Shown here in pieces: positions 38,445-50,600 of a stretch of DNA of 64,000 bases. Each line of letters begins with the position of its first letter. The stretch's first letter is position 1. Under the pieces are notes generated by a model. It did no database searches. It was given only the letters and a program-made list of their open reading frames with translations, and was not told where the DNA came from. The translations under genes were made by a program, and so were the position numbers. Source of the stretch: Pegea sp. RAD2-039 (Eukaryota > Chordata > Thaliacea > Salpida > Salpidae); the NCBI GenBank assembly GCA_034620365.1, contig JAQGEQ010000175.1, positions 1,488,001-1,552,000 of the forward strand, in the 5' to 3' direction.

Positions 38445-38986
38445 TTTTCAAAGCAAATTTACTAATTTAGTACATAAGTATTTGAAATTACAGCAGCTAG
38501 CTTCTATCTTTCTAAAAGTGAAATCTTATTAAATAAAAACACTTATCAAGATTGAAAAATAAAATTTGGTCAAATTGACATTGAAAGTATTTAAATGGGA
38601 AATTTGTATAGAGTATAATAAATAGTTTCACCCTTTCTATTCAAAATTTAAGATTTTAACGGAAAAGTAGTTTAACTAAAGAAAAGTTATTAACATTTTT
38701 TCATAACATAAACTGGATAAAAATCTGTGATTCTGATAAATACCAATCCATTCGTAATTTACTCATCATCACAAGAAAGGTCTTAGAGCTTTTCACAGAA
38801 ATTTATGCAAAATCTTTAATTAGTATACTTGGAAAATACTTTACAGAACTATACAAATGTATTGAAAATATAAACTTTGAAAGTTATCTACAAGAAAATA
38901 ATAGAATTAGGTTCAACAATTTCTTTATATTATAATTCAATTAAAAAAAAACATTTGTTTTCGAACAGAATTGGAAACACCTTTAA

Positions 38987-41651
38987 TTAGCATACACCTC
39001 GAGTGAAAGTAATTTTATCCAAAAAGATGGTACCAGTATAAGTCCATCTAGTAACAACCTTAAATGATAGCTGATATGAGTCTTCTGTATCAGTATAGCT
39101 AATTTGATCAAACCTCCAATACCTTGCCCAGCTGGCTACCCACAACTATAAATCAACTTTAAAAGTTATATTTTTTGCAAAATATTATTATTAATTTACT
39201 TCTTTTTCAATACCGCTCATCCCGCCTTTTGCAATAAGCGACAATTTTCCAATAATTCCGTGTGCCTGATACCGGAACTTAATGCAAAAACCACCTTCTT
39301 CAAGTGGTAGAAAATATTTGTTGATACTAAATCGTGATTCCGTTAGTGGAGGTACACGAGGCCCGTGGAAACATATATACGCTAAAATACAAATTTTCTT
39401 GTGAAATATCATTTTTATCGAGCTACTTACCATCATCTAAGTATGCTGTAGTTGTAGATGTAATCGAAAGCGACCCTAATGAAGTAGTTCCATCTTTGAT
39501 ATATAAGGATTGACATCGAAACCAGTCAGGTAATTCTGCTAGAGTCCGAACTTTCTTTGTAATCAACAACCACCTGTACTCATAATCTGGAAAAAATAAA
39601 TCTGACTAAGATTACGATGGAAAATATATAATTTAGTTTTAAGTTTAAATGTTCACAAAAAGCAAGTTTATACTTATGAGTAATGGGCAATCACTACTTC
39701 CGACCCCAAGCGATGTAAAAACTTCTTTATATTCAGCATTATCGTTAAGATGATCATACTTAGTAAATTCTTTTAGTGCTATCATTATCAGAGATCCATA
39801 TGGTAATTCTTTCAAAAAGTTAACCATACTTTGAACCTTAAAGCAAACAAAATTATTTCCACTAAAAGTTTTCAATCACTTTTTGTCATGATCTTTTATC
39901 ATTATATTTTAAATGTAATATATTCATATATCATATAATTATGAATGTATTTTATGTTAAAGTTAAAACTAAATATTATACCTGAACTGAATAATCATAA
40001 GTATTAAAAGTTCTAGACCCAGATTCCGTTTGATCAGGTTTTATATAAACAATATTATGTCCGCGATAATTTCCACAATATTCGATACCATTGATTAAAA
40101 TACTGGCTCTGCTCGAGGAAATAGTACCTTCAGATGTAACACTAATTTCAAAGGTAGCTGCAGAAAAAGTTAAAATGATTTGAACAGCAGAATGATTTTA
40201 TAGATCAATTTTAAATGTTCCTATATTAAACTCACGAAACCCTCTTGTCCAAACATCTTCATCATCACTTTCCCAGTTGCACATGTCCGTATCAAATTCA
40301 CAATTTTGAAGAAAAATTTCATAAGGTTCTGGAAATGTTTATATATTTTTCACATTTAATAAATTCAACTTAAATTTTCTACAAACAATATTGATTATAG
40401 TCACCTAGAGCATTACAATCGCCAATAGTAAAGTATATGCTGTCAACAGCAAGTTCTCCTGTCCATTCTTTCTCATAATCTGCTTTGAAAGCTAATCGGA
40501 ATATATCTTCGGTGTTTGTATAGTTAATTTCATCATGAAGCCAAGTATCCAATAGATCTATCGGTTTCATCCACAACTACAAATTAAACTTGAATATAAT
40601 CCTTTTTTAACTTTTAGTTCTAAGTTACCGGAATTTCATTTCCATAAATATCCTCAGTAATTACTGTCAGATAAGCACCCAAACCAGTGTATCTATAATT
40701 GAACGCCAGACAAAAACCATACTTTGAGGTTGGTTCAATATAATGGTTAAGAATCAATCGCTGTGGTGTTGTAAGTAGAGAGGGATTTTCTCTTTTAAAA
40801 GACATATACCCTAAAATATATGAAATGTTAATAGTTCACATAGTTTTAGATTTCTTATATACCTACGCTAACAGCAGATGAAATATCTACATAGCCCTCA
40901 TATTGTGGTTTGTGACTGCATGAAAACCAGTCGGGTTTTTGAAATGAATATCGGACCTTTTTTGTGATCATTGCAAAACTATCTCGCCAACCTTTAGCAA
41001 CAAAATCAAATAAGCAAACAAGAAACTAGAAATTAATTGTAGTTATAATCAGACCTATAGATATTGGGCACCCGTCTCCTCCACCACCCAGCATTATCAT
41101 TAGCTCATAGTATAAATGGGTCAAGTAAGTAGGTTCATGAGCATCTCCAACCGCTATCATTATTATATACCCATAATTAGAATTATCTTTCAAAATTTCA
41201 GTCATACGATCCACCTGTATACAAAACTCAATAAATTACTTTAAACTTTTAAATATGTCATACTTATAAACAATTAATAGAATATAAAAGCTTTTCAATT
41301 ATTTATATAAACATAAGCATATACTTCATATGGAAGGACATATGTCTGAAATAAACTTGAAGATATGTTATCATTTTTGATAACAACGATACTGTGTCCT
41401 GTGCTATATGGTTTACCCTTTGCATAATCGACACCGTCTACCACCAATTTAGTAAATCTAATAACATCATCAAAGCCAGCTGACTGAGCGTTAAGATCAT
41501 ATGTCACTACAGAAAAAATTGAATGTTTTTAAAAAAATAAATTTTAAGTTTTTCTTACGCTTTGTTAAACTCCATTGACCTTCTATTTCACTTATCCAGT
41601 TGCAAGTACCATCATCAAAAGTACAGCTCGCGTAAACTAAATCAGAATATT
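38987..41651 (-). other. MAM[ILEI] modules 3 and 4 of gene 2
   Basis: Near-identical copy of the last twelve exons of gene 1 (offset 6629). Module 3 spans 41651-40405 and module 4 spans 40328-38987. Exon phases within a module are 1-1, 1-0, 0-1, 1-1, 1-0, then 0-1 (or the stop). The second to fourth exons carry ILEI; the first, fifth and sixth carry MAM. Confidence 0.85.
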
Positions 41652-44600
41652 CTGCAAACAATTTTTTCAATTTATTAGAACTCTCAATTTTAATTAATAG
41701 AATTGATATATAGGTAACTTTCAGAAACTAAACTTGTTATTGAATTACTTTGAAGCATGGGCTCTAGAAGTGAAGTTTTAGAATATTTAATAGTTTTGAG
41801 CGCAGTGATATAAAGAAACAGATGAAAGTAAACATACGTGTCTCTAATTTATCTTACTTATTAAACACACAGGTATGATTGGGGGTTGCCAACTTCCATC
41901 AACACATATCCAGTTTGAGACATTTGCTGGATACATTTCAAATGAAGAATTACGTTCAAAAACTACATGTTGTTCATATCGAACCGAATCAACTATAACA
42001 ACCTCGTAAACTGTTTTAGTTGCGCAGACAATCTCAGGTAATATACTACAATCTAATTCAAAAAAAGTTAGATTAAAGAATCTTATCTTTCAATATTTAA
42101 TTTACTTGATTTGCAACTTCCTATTGTTCTGTTCCAATATCCCTTAGAGTCACAAGATATGATGCTGCTTTCAGGTGGATATAAAAAGTATCCAGTTTTG
42201 CAAGTATATTCAACAATTGTTCCATAAATATACAGTGATTCATATTCAGGATTTATAATTGAAAAGTTTCCATTTGTAAGTGAAGTTGGATTTTCACAAA
42301 CTTCATATTAAAAAACATTATTATATATAAATGAAGTAAAAATATTAGACTACCACTACTAAGACTCTATTGATAATAAATAATTAAATATGTAAACCTG
42401 GATAACAATTTCCGATTTTTCCAATCCATTCTCCAAAATCATTACAGAAAATAGTGTTGTTATTTTCTGGAATCATAACATAGCCAACATTACAAGTATA
42501 TTCAACAGTCACTCCAGATAGATACAGTGATTCAATGATAGAAATTGAAATTGAGAAGCATCCACCAGTAATATGTGAAGGAATCGTACAAGCTGTATAG
42601 AAAAAATGTTCGAGTAAAACAGTAATTTGATAATATCTTAATAAGTTCACAAATTGCTTATATGTGTTTAGGTTTATGCTAGCTGTGCTTCACTTAATAT
42701 CAAACAAATTTTAATGAGACTGTAGCATTTCAGAGAAGTAAAATGTGAAACACTTCAGTTTTAGAAATGAACCAATGTCTGAAAGTTTAGAACAATCTTT
42801 CTCTTTTGAATATGATTGAAAATCATTAGTTGTTTATTGTAACATTAATCTCACAATCTAAACATCGAGGCAGAGTTGAATTTGACCACTTTCCTCCTCC
42901 AAGACAAATCATTTCAGAATTTTTTGGAGGATAAATTAAATAACCATCGTCACATGTGTAATTTACATCTAATTCCAAACTAAATGAGTCGTTTATGCGA
43001 ATACTGTTGATGATATTTTTGTTTCCATATAGAAGATCAGGTGCAGGATCACAAACTAACAAAAAACTTAGATAAGTCTTATGGCTTATTTCTAGTTGAT
43101 TAAGTAAATAACCTGGAAAACAGTTTCCAATTGTTCCACTCCATTCACCAAAGTCATTGCAAGAAATTATGTTGTTTTCTTGTGGATGCAAGATGTATCC
43201 ATCATCACATATATATTCAACTGTCACTCCAGATAGATACATCAATTCGTAGACAGCAGTTGAAATTGAGAAATTTCCATATGTAAGTAATGACGGAATT
43301 GTACATACTATTTAAAATTTAAATAAAAAAGATCAATTAGTTTAAATAAATAAGTTTCTTATCTGTATATTCACTATAATAAAACTAAGCAAGATTTACT
43401 AAATCACATTGATAAAAGATCTTAACAAATCTTCAAATTATTAATAGACTATTATTATTATCAATAGACTTTGATAGAGAACAAATTAACCTTGATGGCA
43501 ATGGGGCAGTTTTGATGAAGACCAGTTTCTGCTTTGATGACAGCTCCAATGTACTCGATTTGGTGGTATCATCACAAAATCACTTTTACATGTGTAAGTT
43601 ATATTCATTTCTAAACTAAATGAGTTGTTCACATAAACGCTGTCGATAATATGTTTGATTCCATTTTCAAGATCTGGTGCTGAGCCGCAGTCTAGTAAAT
43701 AAAGTGATTAACAAACTATTTTTTTTATTTTTTTTTATCAAAATATTAATTGGCTAACTAGGATAGCACTTTCCAATTTCACCATTCCATTTTCCAAAGA
43801 TATTGCAAGAGATTTTGTTGTTTTCTTGTGGATACATAACAAATCCATTATTACAAGTATATTCAACATATGTTCCAGATAAATACTCTGATTCATATAC
43901 AGCGGTTGAAATTGAAAAGTTTCCATTTGGAAGCGAAGATGGATTTTGACAAGCTTTAAATAAAAAGTAATAATCAAATAAATTCTTTTTAGTTTTGTTG
44001 AAATCTCATTTTCATTTAGATCTTTAACATGTTTCTAAAGAAATATTTAAGTAAAAGTTGATGGATAATTTTTACGCGCTAAGCATTGAAGTGTAATTGA
44101 ATGTGACCAATTTCCTCCAGGAAGACATCTCCAGTATGATTGATTGGGAGGTATCAGTACAAGATCATCATCACATGAGTAACTTACATTAAATTCCAAA
44201 GTGAATGAGTCATTAACATATATACCATCAATAATACTTTTAGTTCCATTATAAAAATTAGGTGCTTGACCGCAATCTGTTTGAAAGATTGTAGTTTTCA
44301 ACAACTGTTTTTGGATAATGTTTTGATATTGATTGTTGTATAAGTTACCTGGATAACAACTTCCTATTTCATAATTCCAGTGGCCAGAATCGTTGCAAAT
44401 ATTCTTGTTATTTTTAGCAGGGTGCATAACAAACCCATTGTCACAAGTATATTCAACAACTGTTCCAGATAAGTACATTGATTCATATACAGCGGATGAA
44501 ATCGAAAAGTTTCCATTTGGAAGTGAAGATGGATTTCGACAAGCTTTATTTTAAAACATTTTAAAAGCACATTACAAAAGTGCTCTTAAATGATTACAGT

Positions 44601-47600
44601 AAACAAGTTGGTTTGTATCATTAAAGATAATATTTAGTATTTCGCGGAAACTGTTATAAACATCTTGGATACCATATTTCTTTCTAATTTGGAAAACTCA
44701 CAACTTAGACAACGAGGAGAAATTGTATTCGACCAATTTCTGGTTACTAAACAGTTCCATTGCGATTCATCAGGAGGTACTAAATTAAGGTAATCATCAC
44801 ATGAGTAACTTACAGTCAACTCTAAAATAAACGATTCATTCAGTTTAATGAAGTTGATAATGGTTTTGGTTCCATTATTTATTTCTGGTGCCGAGCCACA
44901 ATCTAATCAACAAAAGTAAAAAAAAATGTTAAATGATATTTTGAATTTCAAATAATCTTAATATGAGATGCTATAGTTGCTAACCTGGATAACAAATTCC
45001 TGCTTTACCATTCCATTCTCCAAAATTATTGCAAGAGATTTTGTTGTCTTCTTGTGGATACATAACAAACCCATTGTCACAAGTATATTCAACAACTGTT
45101 CCAGATAAATACATTGATTCATATACAGCGGTTGAAATCGAAAAGTTGCCATATTTAAGTGAAGGTGGATTTCGACAAGCTGTATAAGAAATGTTTAATA
45201 AAATCAAGATAAAAGAAATTAAAAATGATTTGTTACTAAATTGAAATATTAAATTTTATTATATTTAGAAAAACACAAGAATAAATTTTCACTGAGAATA
45301 TCTAATGGCTGAAAATTTGATAAATTTATGAAAACTTTAACTTACATTTTAAACAACGAGGTGGTATTGAATGCGACCATTTTCCTTCTTGCAGACAACT
45401 CCATTGTGGTTGATCAGGAGGTATAAATACAAAATTATCATCACATGTGTAATTTACATTTAATTCCAAAATCCATGAGTTATTTATATAAACTTTATCA
45501 ATTACAACTTTGTTCCCATTAACAATATCAGGTGCAGAACTGCAAACTATTAAAACAATTTTTTTAGTACGGAAACCTCTATCTATAATCTAACATTACT
45601 TTTTACCTAAATGTTTGGTGACTAACCTGGAGCGCATTTTCCAATTGTACCATTCCATTCTCCAAAACTATCACAAGAAATTTTGTTGCCTTCTTGTGGA
45701 TCCATAACAAGCCCGTTGTCACAAGTATATTCAACAATTGTTCCAGATAAATACATTGATTGATATACAGCGGATGAAATCGAAAAGTTGCCATATTTAA
45801 GTGAAGGTGGATTTTGACAAGCTTTAATTTAAAACATTCATCATCACATCAATTATTAAACCAAAAAGGTAACTTTGTTTTTTCACAAATTTTAAAGACA
45901 AACATAAATTTTCGTAAATAATGCAAAGATATCTCTTTATAAATCAAGTCTGTTACTCCACACTTTGTTTTAAAATCAAATTTTAAAGATAATCAAACTG
46001 CACATAGTATTTAACTTGGTTTTAAAGAAAATTAATTATGTCTCACTGCTAATTCCACAATAGCCAGGTGTAAGGAAAATATCATCAACTGAAACATTAC
46101 TACTCCAATCTTCAAAGCGATCGACTTTAAATGCTAATTGGAATGAATCCACTGTATTCGTATAATTAATTTCAACTTGTGTCCAATTATCATTTAAAAT
46201 ACTTGATGTCGTCCACAGCTATAAGTTAAATTCAGATATTATACAATCTATTATCTATGATCAAATACTTCTTTTTCTATTCCGGTGTTTCCACTTTTGC
46301 TGGTAAATAAGAGTTGACCAATACCAGAGCCGGAAATTTGATATTTGAATTTTATACAAACACCATGTGGTATAGTTGGTAAAAAATATTGGCTTTTAAA
46401 TAGTCGTGATGAAGTCAGTGGAGCCGCACGCTCTCTGTTAAAGCTCATATGGTGTCCTGAGATAAACATTTTGATATAAATTAAGATAAAAGTTAGATCA
46501 TGTCATCTTGTTTACCTTTGGTAATGCTAGCACTAATATTAACAGGACCATAATATCTACGTAAGTAATTACATTTAAACCACTGAGGAATATCTTTCTC
46601 ATTTTGAACTTTCATCGTTAGGATAGACCAGGCGTCTCGTTTTCCTATAACAAAGTTTATTATTCATAAACAGAATATAAAGTTGAATGAAAATACTAAC
46701 TTAATTTTTTTCAGATTTTTAACAATAGTTTATTAAATGTTTGTATAAGAAACTGCTTGACTAGGTAGTATGTACTTATTGTGATCGGACAGTCTTTTCC
46801 TCCTGCTCCAAGTTTTTTTAAGATGTCTTTAAAATCAGTATTAAGATCGAGATATAGTTCATTACTTGAGTTACTAACTGCTATCATTATTATGGACCCA
46901 TTATTGACTTCATTGGCCAAAAATGAAGCCATATTAGTGACCTAATTAGAAAAATGAATAGTATTTTCTTAAATGTTTATACTGTATTGTGTTTTATAGT
47001 ATTTACTAGTATTCATAAGCTATATTTGATGACTCAACAAAATCAAAGAGATATATTTACAATAAGAGTTAAGATCTTAAATAAATGACCTCATGTGGAT
47101 ATTTATATGTATCATATCTTCTTGTAATTATATCTTTTGTTGCAGAATCGATAACTACAATATTATGTCCACGTTTGTTAGCAGCATAATTAATACCATC
47201 TATAGTAATTATAGCATAATTTCCATCGTCAGCACCAGCAGAAGAAATATATATTTCATAGTTTTCTAGAAAGAAGATGTAATTTCTTAAATTTTTTCTT
47301 TCTTGTAAGACTTTATTATTTTTTAAGAATCTATGTTTATGATAATTAAATTATCTGCAAACATATTACCATTTTGTAAGGTCCAACCACTTTCAATTTC
47401 ACTTTTCCAGTTACAAGCACCATTGTCAAAATCACAACTTTGCGAAAAAATGTTGGAATGGTCTGTAATAAGATCGTAAAAGTTTAATTCCTTTGAGGTT
47501 TAAGTAACTTGAAATAGTTGCTTGCTAGATTATTCTAACAAAATGACTGATTTACCAAAATTTAATTAAGTTTTTTACCAAATTTGAATCAATTTTAAAA

Positions 47601-50600
47601 GTAAAATGTTAAACAAAATGATCTGAACGAATTTTAAATTGTTTTTAATTTTTTATCATACCTCTAAGGCAGCGGGGTTGAATCGAAAAAGACCAAATTT
47701 GTTCTTGAAGACATATCCATCGAGATTGGTTGTAAGGATAGAAAATAAGATTATTATTACACGTGTATGTTACATTCATTTCCAAAGTAACAGTATCATT
47801 TATATAAATGCTTTGGGAAATAATTTTATTTCCATATTCTATATTAGGTGCTGGTCCACAATCTATTTCACAAACATTTGATTTTAGTGAAAATCTTTAA
47901 GAAGCTTTGTAGTTTAAAATATTTAGTAATCAACCTGGGACACAATTGACAAACGTTCCGTTCCATTCACCATATTCATTGCATAATAATATTTTGTTTT
48001 CTTTTGGATACATAAAAAATTTAGTATCACAATAAAACTCAACAATTGTTCCAGATAAATACATCAATTCATATTCATCAGTTGAACTTGAAAAGTTTCC
48101 ATTTGTAAGTGAAGGCAGTTTTCTACACACTTTTTAAATGAAATATATCAGCAAAAAACAACATCAAAAGCAAAATTACATTGATGTAAATATTTATTTG
48201 AAAGATGATAAATAGAACTTTGTTAAATTATTATAACTAAGAAGCAAATGTATATCTGTTGCATTAATCTGGAATAATTTTTGATAACTATATATCTAAA
48301 TTTAAGTAACTAAAATAAACGTATTTGTAAAATTCATTTTATCTAACACCATAGCTTTTGATAATTGTGAAATGCCAACTTACTGCTAATTCCACAATAG
48401 CCAGGTGTAAGGAAAATATCATCAACTGAAACATTACTACTCCAATCTTCAAAGCGATCGACTTTAAATGCTAATTGGAATGAATCCACTGTGTTAGTAT
48501 AATTAATTTCAACTTGTGTCCAATTATCATTTAAAATACTTGATGTCGTCCACAGCTGGAAAAGAAACTCAAATATTTATTCACTTAACGAGTGGTTGCG
48601 AATAATAAATTCAACAGATCTTATATCGAACAAAAACCAAGTGTTATTAGCAAAGATATAGTTAAAAGGTTCTAGTTATCACAATCTAAAATCGATATAT
48701 ATAATATAAAAACACTGTAGTGGCATTGGTAGAATATAAATCACAAACCATAGATTTGACATGACAAAATAGAAGAAGAAAGAAAGAAAACTGGCATTGT
48801 TACATATGTATCACTTTTTGAGACTTAAGTTTTGTTTTTTTGACTAAGTTTAAAAAGATGCAATAGATTTTTATTTGCAGATGGAATTGGGCAGGAAATT
48901 TCAAACCTTGGTTAGTATATTAAAAAGTTGTTATTTCACTGGTTGTTATTAAAGTTGTTGAGTGGTTTAATTTCAAATAAAGAATCTCTGAGGACGCATG
49001 AGAGATGCAATCTTTAAAGTAATTCGTAAAGTTAAAATGGCAAGAAGCATTAATAATTTTAGATAGCAGTACAAGGTCAAAAGAAACAAGTCAATATTGC
49101 AAGAAATTGATAGTTAGCTTATAGAGACAGTCTTTGTATTAGGAAAATGTATGCCACATTTAAGAAAAACTTATTTGGGAATGATTTTTGAACTAATTAA
49201 AGCTTTGTAATTTCTTTTTATTAGTATTAGAATAAGATGCAATCTATTTATCTAAAATGAAATACTTCATTTTCAATTCTGGTGTTTCCACTTTTGCTGG
49301 TAAATAAGAGTTGACCAATACCAGAGCCGGATATTTGATATTTGAATTTTACACAAACACCATGTGATATAGTTGGTACAAAATATTGGCTTGTAAATAG
49401 TCGTGATGACGTCACCGGAGCCGCACGCTCTTTATTAAAACTCATATAATGTCCTGAGGTAAACATTTTGATATAAATTAAGATAAAAGTTAGATCATGT
49501 CATCTTGTTTACCTTTGGTAATGCTAGCACTAATATTAACAGGACCATAATATCTACGTAAGTAATTACATTTAAACCACTGAGGAATATCTTTCTCATT
49601 TTGAACTTTCATTGTTAGGATAGACCAGGCGTCTCGTTTTCCTATAACAAAGTTTATTATTCATAAACAGAATATAAAGTTGAATGAAAATACTAACTTA
49701 ATTTTTTTCAGATTTTTAACAATAGTTTATTAAATGTTTGTATAAGAAACTGCTTGACTAGGTAGTATGTACTTATTGTGATCGGACAGTCTTTTCCTCC
49801 TGCTCCAAGTTTTTTTAAGATGTCTTTAAAATCAGTATTAAGATCGAGATATAGTTCATTACTTGAGTTACTAACTGCTATCATTATTATGGACCCATTA
49901 TTGACTTCATTGGCCAAAAATGAAGCCATATTAGTGACCTAATTAGAAAAATTAATAGTATTTTCTTAAATGTTTATACTGTATTGTGTTTTATAGTATT
50001 TACTAGTATTCATAAGCTATACTTGATGACTCAACAAAATCAAAGAGATATATTTACAATAAGAGTTAAGATCTTAAATAAATGACCTCATGTGGATATT
50101 TATATGTATCATATCTTCTTGTAATTATATCTTTTGTTGCAGAATCGATAACTACAATATTATGTCCACGTTTGTTAGCAGCATAATTAATACCATCTAT
50201 AGTAATTATAGCATAATTTCCATCGTCAGCACCAGCAGAAGAAATATATATTTCATAGTTTTCTAGAAAGAAGATGTAATTTCTTAAATTTGTTCTTTCT
50301 TGTAAGACTTTATTATTTTTTTAAGAATCTATGTTTATGATAATTAAATTATCTGCAAACATATTACCATTTTGTAAGGTCCAACCACTTTCAATTTCAC
50401 TTTTCCAGTTACAAACACCATTGTCAAAATCACAACTTGGCGAAAAAATTTCATTTGATTCTGTAACAAGTTTACTGAATCAAAATAATCTTTAAGTTCT
50501 TCATCTCATTTTAGTAAAATAAATCTCACGCCAAAGCTTTTGGGATTTGTTTATTTTGAATTAATTAAGTTTTTAAATTGAGAGAAAATTTGGAACAATA

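Larger units (their letters stand above)
31815..38445 (-). repeat. Tandem array unit 1 (about 6.6 kb) carrying gene 1
   Basis: Positions 31815-35601 are nearly identical, with a constant offset of 6629, to 38445-42230 in unit 2, introns included. Positions 35602-37120 match 52045-53570 (offset 16447 at the start codon) and 58990-60510 in unit 3. The intergenic tail 37850-38430 recurs around 53930-54190 and 56700-56960. The units are head to tail. Confidence 0.9.

Noticed and set aside
43738-45794. Several overlapping minus-strand frames rich in Met and Leu
   Set aside because: They are alternative frames of the A-type CCP exons; the CCP frame has the conserved cysteines and matching exon phases.
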